64,000 nucleotides of DNA, taken from Rhodospirillales bacterium (lineage in GTDB: Bacteria > Pseudomonadota > Alphaproteobacteria > Rhodospirillales > Casp-alpha2). The notes under the pieces were generated by a model. It searched no databases. It worked only from the letters and a program-made list of their open reading frames with translations, and was not told where the DNA came from. Made by a program: the position numbers and the translations under genes. The first letter of the stretch is position 1; each line of letters opens with the position of its first letter. Positions 44,412 through 54,200 of the stretch are shown piece after piece. The stretch is taken from assembly GCA_021775095.1 (NCBI GenBank), contig JAJFII010000103.1:62001-126000 (forward strand), read 5' to 3'.

Positions 44412-45962
44412 ATGTCGCAGGCAGGCAAAACCAAAATTTCAAGACGGCGAATGTTGAAGGTGACGGGAGCAACAGCCTCCGCTGCAGTGTTGGGTGGAGC
44501 ATTTTCAGGACTGGCGTCACCGGCATACGCGAAAGGAGCAAATTCGCTCGCTATCGCAATTGCATTTGACCCTCCCAGCCTTGATCCATTAGCTATCGAA
44601 CAGAGCGTGCCAGCCCAAGTTACTTGGAATATTTATGAGCCACTTTTATGGCGAGACAAGAATGGTCGAATAATTCCCTGGCTGGCAGAGTCAATCAAAC
44701 AAACCTCGCCGACGACGCATATATTGAAACTTAGAGATGGCGTGAAGTTCCAAAACGGCGAGGCGTTTAATGCCAGGGCAGCTGCCTTCAGCATTAACCG
44801 AATTCTTGACCCAGAAACGAAATCGCAGTGGATTGGAACGGTAAACACCATTAAAGCAGCCAAGGCCGTTGGGGACCTTGCTGTCGAGGTCACGACAAAT
44901 GAACCTGATCCCGTCCTACAGTCTCGATTGACAGTGATCGCAATGATGGCTCCAGACTGGACTTCCGAAGTCGGCGATCAAGTTGGCGTCCAGACAAATG
45001 GAACTGGTCCCTACCAGCTTGAAGAGTGGAAAAGGAACTTATCCATAGATCTTCAGGTCAATCCTTCTTATTGGGGACCAGCGCCTCAAATTGAAAGCCT
45101 CACCTTCAGGGTCATTCCTGAGGATGCAACCAGATTCCAGTCGCTCAATACCAACGAAATCGATCTTTACCTTGGAGTGCTGCCAGACCAACTAAAGCAA
45201 GCGCCGAAATATCAGGCTGGTCTCTCACAGAATTACTCATTTTTGCGACTCAGCAACTTAGAAGGCTCAAGCATTGCAGATCCTCGGGTTCGACAGGCAA
45301 TGAACTACGCCATTGATAAAGACGGATTGAGAAATGCGCTACATGGAGGTCTGGGTAATAACCTAAACGGGCAATTATCTGTTCCAGAGATGACGGGTTA
45401 CAATCCGAATCTGAAACCATTTCCGTACGATCCAGAACGCGCTCAAGATCTTATTCGGGAAGCTGGGGCACAAGGTCTCGATGTGACTGTCGAAGGACCA
45501 AAAGGGCGGTATACCGGTGATGCCGTCGAAATGCAGGCGATCAGCGCGATGCTTGAGTCTGTTGGACTACACATTGATCTCGTTCTTCGAGACCCAAATA
45601 ACTGGGTAAGAATTGGCGACCGGAACCAAACACCATCACCTCCGGAAGCTTGGTACGTACGCCATACCAATACGACCTTCGACGCGGATAGGACGCTTTC
45701 GTCGTACTACTCATTGAGAGGTTCGTATTCTTCTTACAGCAATGCTGACGTTGATCGTAATCTGGATGCATCACGAAAAGAAATGGACCCAGCCAAGCGC
45801 CTTAAGCTATTGAACCGAGCCTATGAAATTGGCTCTGTTGAAGATCCGATGGGTGTCTATCTTTTCCAGCATACCGAGCTTTGGGGAATGCGAAAGGAAG
45901 TGGAATTCACACCGTATGCTGACGGGGTACTTCACGTATCACAAATCCGAATGAACGGGTGA
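44412..45962 (+). CDS. ABC importer periplasmic binding protein, Dpp/Opp (SBP family 5) type
   Basis: A protein of 516 residues. N-terminal twin-arginine signal (SRRRMLKVTGATASAAVLGG) with a cleavage site near PAYAKG, and the SBP_bac_5 fold: NSLAIAIAFDPPSLDPLA, NIYEPLLWRDKNGRIIPWLAES, KLRDGVKFQNGEAFNA. It binds peptides, nickel complexes or other amine-containing solutes in the periplasm. It is followed by a strong terminator-like hairpin before the permease genes, so it is probably made in excess. A different, AT-richer base use than the ATPase genes downstream is apparent. Confidence 0.92.
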   Translation: MSQAGKTKISRRRMLKVTGATASAAVLGGAFSGLASPAYAKGANSLAIAIAFDPPSLDPLAIEQSVPAQVTWNIYEPLLWRDKNGRIIPWLAESIKQTSPTTHILKLRDGVKFQNGEAFNARAAAFSINRILDPETKSQWIGTVNTIKAAKAVGDLAVEVTTNEPDPVLQSRLTVIAMMAPDWTSEVGDQVGVQTNGTGPYQLEEWKRNLSIDLQVNPSYWGPAPQIESLTFRVIPEDATRFQSLNTNEIDLYLGVLPDQLKQAPKYQAGLSQNYSFLRLSNLEGSSIADPRVRQAMNYAIDKDGLRNALHGGLGNNLNGQLSVPEMTGYNPNLKPFPYDPERAQDLIREAGAQGLDVTVEGPKGRYTGDAVEMQAISAMLESVGLHIDLVLRDPNNWVRIGDRNQTPSPPEAWYVRHTNTTFDADRTLSSYYSLRGSYSSYSNADVDRNLDASRKEMDPAKRLKLLNRAYEIGSVEDPMGVYLFQHTELWGMRKEVEFTPYADGVLHVSQIRMNG

Positions 45963-45977
45963 GCACAAAGTGAAAGT

Positions 45978-46009
45978 AAGCAAGCCGGGTTTGACCTGGC
46001 TTGCTTTTT
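45978..46009 (+). terminator. rho-independent terminator-like hairpin between the binding-protein and permease genes
   Basis: AAGCAAGCC (45978-45986) pairs with GGCTTGCTT (45998-46006) around an 11-nt loop that can pair further, followed by a T-run. The stem is 9 bp and strong. It lies in the gap between the binding-protein gene and the first permease gene and would lower expression of the downstream genes, a common layout in importer operons. Confidence 0.8.
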
Positions 46010-46027
46010 ACTTCTTGAGGGAACGGC

Positions 46028-46948
46028 ATGTACAAGCTTGCGATGCACCGACTGGGCCATTCAGCGCTATTAATCTTTGGCGTTGTAACGGTCATTTTCT
46101 TCACAAATTTTCTTCTAGGTGATCCTGTGCGCGTGATGCTGCCAGCATCCACACCACCAGAGGCCGTTGAAGAATTCCGACGCCAAATGGGCTTCGACAG
46201 ACCAATTCTGGTACAGTACTGGGACTTCATTTCCCATGCGGTCTTTTTGGACTTTGGCGACAGTTGGTGGCAAAAATCGCCAAGTCTGGAGATTGCCCTG
46301 CGACCATTTCCAGCAACTCTGCAACTCGGTATCGTCGCCGTCGCTTTGGCGTCAATTCTGGGCATAGGCATTGGGCTATTTGCCGGCGCGCGTCCAGGTT
46401 CTCTGTGGGACAAGCTCGCAACATCCCTGTCGATTCTCGGTGTATCCTTGCCACTTATTTGGTTCACCTTGATGATGGCCTTGATCTTCTCGGTTTGGCT
46501 CGGGATTCTTCCTACTGCTGGCTACGGAACTGCGGCTCATATGGTTTTACCAGTCGTAACATTGGCCGCATTACCGCTAGGGCGTACCGTGCAAATCACA
46601 CGAGCAAGCATAATCGACGAACTCGCCAAGCCATATATTACGACCGCCCACTCCAAGGGCCTTAGTGAAAGAACAATCATCCTCCGCCACGCGCTTAGAA
46701 ATGCTCTTCCTCCGATAGCAACTGAAATTGGTTGGGAGAGTGCGCTTCTCCTTACAGGTTACTCTATCATCGTCGAATCCGTGTACGGTTGGCCGGGCTT
46801 TGGATTTGCCCTGTACCACGCGATTCTTACGCGCGACATGCCAGTTATTATCGCCATGGCCTTTGTCGCAGCGATGGTGGTGGTTTTCATAAATGTAATT
46901 GTCGACATCATCTACGTGATTGCTGACCCAACCATTCGGAAGAAGTGA
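46028..46948 (+). CDS. dppB: Dpp/Opp-type ABC permease (DppB)
   Basis: A protein of 306 residues. The first helix is followed by a long periplasmic loop (LGDPVRVMLPASTPPEAVEEFRRQ in part), then four to five more helices and the EAA motif HSKGLSERTIILRHALRNALPP. DppB is one of the two pore subunits and dimerises with the DppC-like protein at 46958-47872. It has RBS-like TTGAGGGAAC upstream. Confidence 0.93.
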   Translation: MYKLAMHRLGHSALLIFGVVTVIFFTNFLLGDPVRVMLPASTPPEAVEEFRRQMGFDRPILVQYWDFISHAVFLDFGDSWWQKSPSLEIALRPFPATLQLGIVAVALASILGIGIGLFAGARPGSLWDKLATSLSILGVSLPLIWFTLMMALIFSVWLGILPTAGYGTAAHMVLPVVTLAALPLGRTVQITRASIIDELAKPYITTAHSKGLSERTIILRHALRNALPPIATEIGWESALLLTGYSIIVESVYGWPGFGFALYHAILTRDMPVIIAMAFVAAMVVVFINVIVDIIYVIADPTIRKK

Positions 46949-46957
46949 GTGCCCGCC

Positions 46958-47872
46958 ATGAATATGAGTAAAACGGCATCAACCACACCGGGTCGCCCGA
47001 TAAGGTCAGTAGGAAGAATATTGAGATTCCTAAGTGATTTTTCCCGAGACAAATATGCGACAGTAGCGCTGGTCGTATTCGTGGTACTTGTCCTGAGCTC
47101 AATTTTTGCAAACCTTGTCGCACCTCACGATCCGCTAAAATTAGACCTCCTCAATCGCCTTGCACCACCAGTTTGGGTCGAAGGTGGATCTTGGAAGTAT
47201 ATCTTCGGAACTGACCTCCTCGGTCGCGACATACTTAGCCGATGCATTTATGGCGGTAGGATGTCGCTGGGTATTGGTTTTGCGGTGATACTAATTGGGG
47301 GCACTTTTGGTTCACTAATGGGGTTGTTGGCAGGATACTTGGGTGGTCGATTTGATGCCGTCTTGATGCGGTACATCGATTTTCAAATCTCGATACCTTA
47401 CTTCCTACTAGCACTGACAATAATGGCTGCTATCGGCCCTGGAACCAAAAACCTAATAATCGTCCTTTCGATTGGCAGTTGGCCTTTGTTTGCCCGATAT
47501 GCGCGCTCGATCATGATGTCCCTAAGACAACAAGTGTTTATCGAAGCAGCCCGCGTTGCGGGCGGTAAAGAAATCGTAATTATGACACGACACGTGTTGC
47601 CGAATATTCTTTCTCCGCTTGTGACACTTACATCTCTCGAACTTTCCCGAATAGTGCTTACCGAAGCTACGATGAGTTATCTTGGAATGGGTGTAAGAGC
47701 ACCTACTCCTGCGTGGGGGTTAATGGTTCAGGAGGCTCATGACTACCTTATGATTGCCAATTGGGCGGTTACGACACCCGGTGTTTTCATCATGATAACG
47801 ACCCTCAGCATCAATATCTTTGCGACCCGGCTGAGAATTTCCACCGACCCATTGCAACGGGGTAAGCACTGA
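46958..47872 (+). CDS. dppC: Dpp/Opp-type ABC permease (DppC)
   Basis: About 304 residues from ATG 46958; GTG 46949 or ATG 46964 are alternatives. FGTDLLGRDILSRCIYGGRMSLGIGF is the typical DppC motif, and AARVAGGKEIVIMTRHVLPN is the EAA loop. Sits 9 bp after dppB. The ending overlaps the dppD start by 1 bp. The base usage is AT-rich as in the LysR-dppB stretch; just downstream the sequence is GC-richer. Confidence 0.92.
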   Translation: MNMSKTASTTPGRPIRSVGRILRFLSDFSRDKYATVALVVFVVLVLSSIFANLVAPHDPLKLDLLNRLAPPVWVEGGSWKYIFGTDLLGRDILSRCIYGGRMSLGIGFAVILIGGTFGSLMGLLAGYLGGRFDAVLMRYIDFQISIPYFLLALTIMAAIGPGTKNLIIVLSIGSWPLFARYARSIMMSLRQQVFIEAARVAGGKEIVIMTRHVLPNILSPLVTLTSLELSRIVLTEATMSYLGMGVRAPTPAWGLMVQEAHDYLMIANWAVTTPGVFIMITTLSINIFATRLRISTDPLQRGKH

Positions 47873-48954
47873 TGTCAGAGGTAAGCGAAATGTCCAATCA
47901 AAGCCGCACCCGTTCACGGGAGGCGAAAACCCCTATTCTCTCTGTCAGGGATCTAAACGTTGAGTTTTCGGTCGGAAACAGTACCGTGCACGCAGTTAAC
48001 GGCCTTTCTCTGGATCTTCACAAAGGTGAAACCCTTGCCGTAGTCGGCGAAAGCGGATCCGGGAAAAGTGTCAGTATGCTTTCTGTGCTTGGCCTTATTC
48101 CGCAACCGCCGGGTAAGATCACCAAAGGTCAGGTATTGTACGACGGTCGTGACCTGCGTTCGCTTCCGGCCGGAGAGCTCCGCAAAATCCGTGGAAAAGA
48201 AATCTCTATGATTTTTCAAGATCCGATGACGTCTCTCAATCCAACGATGACAATCGGGCGTCAGATCACCGAAATGCTTGAGCTTCATCTGAAGATGACC
48301 TCAGCACAGGCAAAGAACCGCGCGATTGAACTGCTTGATCTGGTCGGCATCCCCGATCCGGCCAATCGGTTCGGGCAGTATCCGATCGAATTTTCGGGCG
48401 GCATGCGGCAGCGGGTGATGATTGCGATTGCCCTGTCCTGCAATCCGAAAATCCTGATCGCGGACGAGCCGACAACGGCCCTGGACGTCACCATTCAGAT
48501 GCAAATTTTACAGGTCGTGAATGAACTTCGTTCTAAAATGGACATGAGCGTCATCTGGATAACCCACGACCTGGGTGTGGTAGCCGGCATCGCCGACCGG
48601 GTGATCGTTATGTATGGCGGGCGTGCTGTTGAAGTCGCAGAAGCCGAAGATCTGTTTTACAAGCCGCAACATCCGTATTCAGTAGGGCTCTTAAATTCGG
48701 TGCCCAGCATCGCCGACCCTGTTGTCGACCGACTGGTCGCGATTGACGGACTTCCGCCTGATATGTCTCAGAACAGAGAAGGCTGTGCCTTTCATCCTCG
48801 TTGCCCTCTTGCCCGGGAGATCTGCACAACCAAAACGCCGGAACTGGAAAACAGAGCAACCGGCAGTCACGCTGCCTGCTTTGCAAGCCCGGACGACGTG
48901 GCATCTCTGGCGCGGCTCGGTGCCGATCAACGAAGCAAGGCACAAGCGGGGTGA
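47872..48954 (+). CDS. dppD: Dpp/Opp-type ABC ATPase (DppD)
   Basis: A protein of 360 residues. Walker A GESGSGKSV, signature FSGGMRQRVMIAIAL, Walker B KILIADEPTTALD and the C-terminal zinc/iron-like Cys motif GCAFHPRCPLAREICTTKTPE (DppD/OppD OLIGO_HPY tail) are complete. It couples with DppF to power import. Base usage becomes GC-richer at about the start of this gene. Six bp separate it from dppF. Confidence 0.93.
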   Translation: MSEVSEMSNQSRTRSREAKTPILSVRDLNVEFSVGNSTVHAVNGLSLDLHKGETLAVVGESGSGKSVSMLSVLGLIPQPPGKITKGQVLYDGRDLRSLPAGELRKIRGKEISMIFQDPMTSLNPTMTIGRQITEMLELHLKMTSAQAKNRAIELLDLVGIPDPANRFGQYPIEFSGGMRQRVMIAIALSCNPKILIADEPTTALDVTIQMQILQVVNELRSKMDMSVIWITHDLGVVAGIADRVIVMYGGRAVEVAEAEDLFYKPQHPYSVGLLNSVPSIADPVVDRLVAIDGLPPDMSQNREGCAFHPRCPLAREICTTKTPELENRATGSHAACFASPDDVASLARLGADQRSKAQAG

Positions 48955-48960
48955 ACAAAA

Positions 48961-49962
48961 ATGACAAGCAACAGCACAGATAACATTCTTTCGATCAAAG
49001 ACATCCGGGTGACCTTTGGTGACGGAGCCAATGAAAACAAAGCTGTCGACGGTGTGTCACTGAACATCGAACGGGGAACTACTCTGGGCCTTGTCGGGGA
49101 AAGCGGCTGCGGAAAGTCGACCCTCGCCCGGGCGGTGATTCGAACGCAGAACATCAGATCGGGCCAGATCTTGTTTGACGGCCAGGATTTCGGAAGCCTT
49201 CGAGGTGACGCATTGCGCCGCGCCAGACGCGGAATTCAGATGGTTTTTCAAGACCCCTATTCGTCCTTGAATCCCAGGATGGCGGTCCGCGATATCATCG
49301 CCGATCCGCTGCGCAACAATTCTGATCTTTCGCGCGGCGAGATGGCAGCCAAGGTCGAAAAACTGCTGGACCAGGTTGGGTTGCCCGCAAGGGCGTTGAA
49401 TGCGTACCCGCACGAGCTTTCCGGCGGACAGAGGCAGCGCGTGGGGATTGCCCGGGCGCTTGCACTCGACCCGGCGCTTGTTATCTGCGACGAGGCGATT
49501 TCCGCTTTGGATGTTTCCATCCAGGCCCAGATCGTCAACCTGTTGCAGGACCTACAGGATGAATTCAATTTGACCTATCTGTTCATAGCCCATGACATTG
49601 CTGTTGTGCGCCATTTCAGTGATCGCATCGCGGTTATGTATCTGGGTAAGATAGTTGAAGAAGGTCCCGCGCTTGAACTGTGCAGCAGCCCGGAGCACCC
49701 CTATACTCAGGCCTTGATTTCCGCAGTTCCCGTCCCGGATCCGCGACTTGAACGGGAACGGCGCAAAACCGCAACTCTGATCAAGGGCGACATCAGCATT
49801 AGGGCTGAAGAGGGATGCAAGTTTGCCCCGCGATGCCAGATGCGGGAGAAAGTAAAGCAGGAACTGGCCATTGATTGCGCGGCGACAGAACCCCGCTCCG
49901 GGATTGTTCGGCCGGGACATACTTCGGCCTGTCATCTGATGGCGGCTCAAGTCGAAGCTTGA
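48961..49962 (+). CDS. dppF: Dpp/Opp-type ABC ATPase (DppF)
   Basis: A protein of 333 residues. Walker A GESGCGKST, signature LSGGQRQRVGIARAL, Walker B ALVICDEAISALD, and the OLIGO_HPY C-terminus EEGCKFAPRCQM are intact. Second ATPase of the importer. Ends the operon; a hairpin follows 100 bp downstream. Confidence 0.93.
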   Translation: MTSNSTDNILSIKDIRVTFGDGANENKAVDGVSLNIERGTTLGLVGESGCGKSTLARAVIRTQNIRSGQILFDGQDFGSLRGDALRRARRGIQMVFQDPYSSLNPRMAVRDIIADPLRNNSDLSRGEMAAKVEKLLDQVGLPARALNAYPHELSGGQRQRVGIARALALDPALVICDEAISALDVSIQAQIVNLLQDLQDEFNLTYLFIAHDIAVVRHFSDRIAVMYLGKIVEEGPALELCSSPEHPYTQALISAVPVPDPRLERERRKTATLIKGDISIRAEEGCKFAPRCQMREKVKQELAIDCAATEPRSGIVRPGHTSACHLMAAQVEA

Positions 49963-50065
49963 GTTATCTCCAACTTCCAGCCTCCGCCGATTGGAATTTC
50001 AATCAGCTTCAATTGCAAAACTAAAAACCGGTTAAGGATACCGAAAAGGGCGGCATTGTTAAGGG

Positions 50066-50120
50066 TTGTCGGACATCTGCCGTATCTCGGTGACGGGCAC
50101 GGACGGCAGGTGTCGGACAA
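50066..50120. repeat. long stem-loop with 18-bp arms
   Basis: TTGTCGGACATCTGCCGT (50066-50083) pairs with ACGGCAGGTGTCGGACAA (50103-50120) with two mismatches, loop 19 nt. It lies between two convergent genes (dppF and the hydrolase). There is no T-run on either side. It may serve as a bidirectional terminator or be a small mobile-repeat remnant. Confidence 0.55.
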
Positions 50121-50203
50121 GCGTTAACAGAAGCGGACGCCCGTGCTGAGTGCGTCGCGCGGTTCGCCATAGCGCTGAAAAGAGGCGACACTAGTCGCGC
50201 CGG

Positions 50204-50995
50204 TCAGGTTTTGCGCCTCTCCTTGCGCGACCCTGTTTCATCGTATCGATTAGCCCAGGCGCTGATGACCTCGGCGACGTAATAGGCGTCCGCCCTGTTC
50301 GTCAGCATATGATCAGCCCCGTCAAGAGTTACGAAACTCTTGGGGTGGCGGGCGGCTTCGTAAATGTGTCGCGCGTTCTCGATCCCGACCGTGTTATCGA
50401 TGGGGCTATGAAAAATGAGCAACGCCCTTTGCAATTCGGCAATACATTTATCCAGCCGGTGGTTGTCTATATCGTCCAGGAACGATTTCTTAATCCGGAA
50501 TGACCGGCCACCGATAGAGACTTCGGCTTCTCCTTCATCTTCGATTTCACTTCGGTGGTCGGCAAAATGGTGCGCCACGTGTTCCGGGTCCGCCGGCGCG
50601 CCAATCGTGCACACGGCACGGACTTCGGGAATTTTGCCGGCCGCAGCCAATACGGCCGCACCACCCAAACTGTGGCCGATCAGGACGCCTGGTGCGTCCC
50701 TTGTTTTGCGCAGGTACGATGCCGCTGCGACTAAGTCGTCGACGTTCGTCGAAAAAGTTGTGTTGGCAAATTCGCCTTCACTTTCACCAAGACCGGTGAA
50801 ATCAAAACGAAACACGGCAAAGCCACGAAGCCACAATGCCTTAGCAATTCGCGCAGATGCCAGGACATCTTTTGAGCCTGTAAAACAATGGGCAAAAATA
50901 ATGTAGCCGCGCGGCACACGGTCGTCGGGCGTATCAAGCCTTGCCGCGAGTTGATTGCGCTGTTCGTTCGTAAAGGTCAATTTTTCCTGTGTCAC
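50204..50995 (-). CDS. alpha/beta hydrolase (serine hydrolase)
   Basis: A protein of 263 residues with the alpha/beta-hydrolase fold: IIFAHCFTGSKD oxyanion-type loop, nucleophile elbow GHSLGG, an acid region around HSPIDNTVG and a catalytic His in LDGADHMLTN. Close relatives are usually fused to an OsmC domain in a bifunctional protein of about 400 residues; here only the hydrolase part is present, ending ETGSRKERRKT. A complete, small cytosolic esterase or acyl hydrolase of unknown substrate. It stands alone. Confidence 0.9.
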   Translation of the reverse strand: MTQEKLTFTNEQRNQLAARLDTPDDRVPRGYIIFAHCFTGSKDVLASARIAKALWLRGFAVFRFDFTGLGESEGEFANTTFSTNVDDLVAAASYLRKTRDAPGVLIGHSLGGAAVLAAAGKIPEVRAVCTIGAPADPEHVAHHFADHRSEIEDEGEAEVSIGGRSFRIKKSFLDDIDNHRLDKCIAELQRALLIFHSPIDNTVGIENARHIYEAARHPKSFVTLDGADHMLTNRADAYYVAEVISAWANRYDETGSRKERRKT

Positions 50996-51136
50996 GACAG
51001 TCTATTTTTTACCCCCGACCCGTACAACAATTGCACGCCAACGACACTGGCCTGCATTTGCCCCCTTATGGACCTGCCCTGTTCGCTCGATTTTCATAAC
51101 AATCACTTTGCCATGACCTGCCCTATTGACAGGGCC

Positions 51137-51155
51137 ACGGGTCATTAAAACCCGT
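51137..51155 (-). terminator. small hairpin downstream of the fused hydantoinase gene
   Basis: ACGGGT (51137-51142) pairs with ACCCGT (51150-51155) around CATTAAA. It lies about 80 bp after the stop of the leftward fused gene. The stem is only 6 bp and no T-run follows in the transcribed direction, so it is a weak candidate terminator. Confidence 0.35.
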
Positions 51156-51236
51156 TCCTATTGTGTATGCCATCATTCTGTGACGCGAGCAATGGGCCGT
51201 GGCGAGGATCTTCTATCGCGGCATTATTACAAGCGA

Positions 51237-54200
51237 TCACGCGTCCTCGGGTCCCAAACCGCCGCCGCCTGGAAGTTCCATCACCAGGGTATCCGTTGCC
51301 GGGACGATTTGTTTGCCCATGCCTTTCAGGGCAGCACCACTGCCAAGATAAACCTTGCCAGGTGCGCCATTGCCGCCGCCATTGCGGCCACGGGCCGGGT
51401 TGTCGATGCGGTCAAAAATATTAAATGCCGCGAAGGGCGCGCCTTCGCTGTGGCTGATTTCAATAATCTGTCCATCGCCGCCCCGATATTGGCCGGCCCC
51501 GCCCGAGCCGATCCGGAGCTCCTTGCGTTGAAAAATCACCGGCGCAATGGATTCGGTAATTTCGACCGGGGTGTTTCGCACCCCGGACGGGAAGGCGGTT
51601 GCCGAAAGGCCGTGTTTGCCGGGTCTGGCCCCGGTCCCGCCGGAATGAAAGATCGTCACTGAAAAAGCAGTTGCCTGTCCGTACTCCTGATCGCCGACAA
51701 GCCCGTGGCCGCCCGACAGCATCGGATTCCACAAGCTTGAGCTGCCTTCCGCCGGGACCCGGCCGGGTGCCGCCTGGTTCAAACAACCAAGCACCACATC
51801 GGGCAGCATCTGGCCGATAACATGGCGGACATTTACCGCACAAGGTCGGGGCGCGTTTAAGATGCACCCCTCGGGCGCGGTGATCTGGACCGGTTCCAGC
51901 GAGCCTGCGTTATTGGGGATGGTGTTGCCAATAATGCAGCGGATACCAAACGACGTATAGGCTTCCGCATAGGTCAGGGGAACGTTGATGCCATAGTTTG
52001 ATACCGGCGACGTGCCCGAATAATCAACATGAATTTGGCCGTCGCCAATGGTCAGGGCGGCCTTCAGAGTTACCGGCTGGTCATAACCGTCGACCGTCAT
52101 GGCATTGCTAAAGCAACCCTTTGGCAAGTCATTGATCGCGGCTTTCATGGCGGTGTTGGATGCCTCGATGATATGCGCACCGATTTTTGAGAGATCATCG
52201 AGCGTAAATTCAGCCATCAATTCAAGCAACCGGCGCACACCGACATCGTTACTGGCGGCCAGCGAATAGAGATCACCGACCACCTGCGCCGGTTCGCGAA
52301 CGTTGGCCTCGACAATATCAAACACACTCAGGTTCGGTCGGCCGCGATCAAACAAACGCATGAGGGGGATACAAAGGCCCTCCTCATAAACCTGCCCGCA
52401 ATCCGGGGTAAATCCCTGGCCGCCGATATCGACAACATGCACGGTGGAAGCAAACAGGCCAATCCCGCAACCCTGGTGAAAAACCGGGGTTACCACGGTG
52501 AAATCAAATAAGTGCCCGGTTCCCATCCAGGGGTCGTTGGTAACAAAAACGTCACCCGGCGACATGTGATCCATCGGGTAACGTTCTAGAAAAAACCCGA
52601 CGGAGGCAGCCATGGCATTGACATGGCCCGGCGTGCCGGTGACGGCCTGCGCCAGCATCCGGCCGTTGGCATCAAACACGCCGGCGGACAGGTCGCCGGC
52701 TTCGCGCACCGAGGTTGAAAACGCAGTGCGAATGATCGCCTGTGCTTGCTCTTCGACAATCGAAATAAGCCGGTCCCACAAAACCTGATTTCGAATTGTC
52801 GTCTGGTAGTGGCCCTGAACCGCGCCAGGGTTGGCATCGATGTTCCGCAGCAAGATCAAGTCGCCGCCGGAATTGAGATGCGCCGTCCAACCGGGCGGGA
52901 CAATCGTCGTCGTTTGCAGCTCCTCGATAACGGCCGGACCGCTGATCTGTGACGATGGGGCCAAGTTCCGCCGATCAAAAACCCCGACGTCGGCGGCATC
53001 GCTAAATCCGGGATAACTCATGTGGCGCGAACGGTCGGATTGGGCCGTTACCAAATTGTCTTTTATATCCGCAACCGGTTCAACCGCTCGACCGGGGGCG
53101 CTGAGCGTCGCCGACCAGGTCAACACTTCTATCGCGGCACCGGGAATAAGCAATCCGTATTGTGCCTGATAAACGCGCTCAAAGGCCGCTCGAATGCGGG
53201 TTCCCGTGCGCTCATCAAAGGCGCCCGCCGGCAATTCAATTTTAACTTCATGTCCTTGCCCGACATAACGCGCATAGGCATGACGCTGGCAAACAAGTTC
53301 ACCGTCGGGTGCGCCTAAGCGCACGACCTGTTCCGCCTCGGCCTGCATTTCCCAGAACAGGTCGTTGAACAAACCGTGATCCATGTGCTCGATCCGGGTG
53401 TAACGACTGCGCACCACTTCATAAGCGATCGGTGCCAGCAGAAACCCGATGGCGGATCCAACGCCGGCATCCGCCGGAATGATTATTTTTTCGATCCGCA
53501 GTTTTTCGGCAAGTCCGGCCGCATGTAAGGGGGCGGCACCGCCAAAGGCGATCATCGTCCGCCCCGCCAGTTCCTTGCCCCGTTCCGCCGCGTGCACACG
53601 CGCCGCGCTCGCCATGTTCTCATCGACGATCTCGACCAGTCCCTTGGCGGCGTTGAGAGGGCTCGTCACAAAGCGCTCCGCCAGCTTGCTGTTGATTGAA
53701 GTTTCGGCGGCAGAGACATTCAGCTTAAGCGCTCCGCCGGCAAAGCTGACCGGATCCAGTCGCCCAAGCACAAGATTTGCATCGGTTACGGTTGGCTGTT
53801 CGCCGCCCAGGCCGTAACAGGCGGGGCCGGGGTCGGAGCCGGCGCTTTGCGGACCAACCTGGATCCGTTTCAGTGCATCGACATGGGCAATGGAGCCACC
53901 ACCGGCACCGATCTCAACCATTTCGACAACCGGAATTTTTACCGGCATGCCGCTGCCCTTCATAAACCTGTGGGCCCGGTCAATTTCAAACTCGCGGCTC
54001 AATTGCGGCTCGCCCTTATCGATCAGGCAGATTTTTGCCGTGGTTCCGCCCATATCAAAAGAAACAACGGAGTTGTCGCCCATCGACTGCGCCAGGTGGG
54101 CTGCCAGGATGGCGCCGCCGGCCGGCCCGGATTCGACAAGACGAACGGGATGTATGGCCGCCGTCTCGATTGTGATCAGACTGCCGGCCGAGGTCATCAA

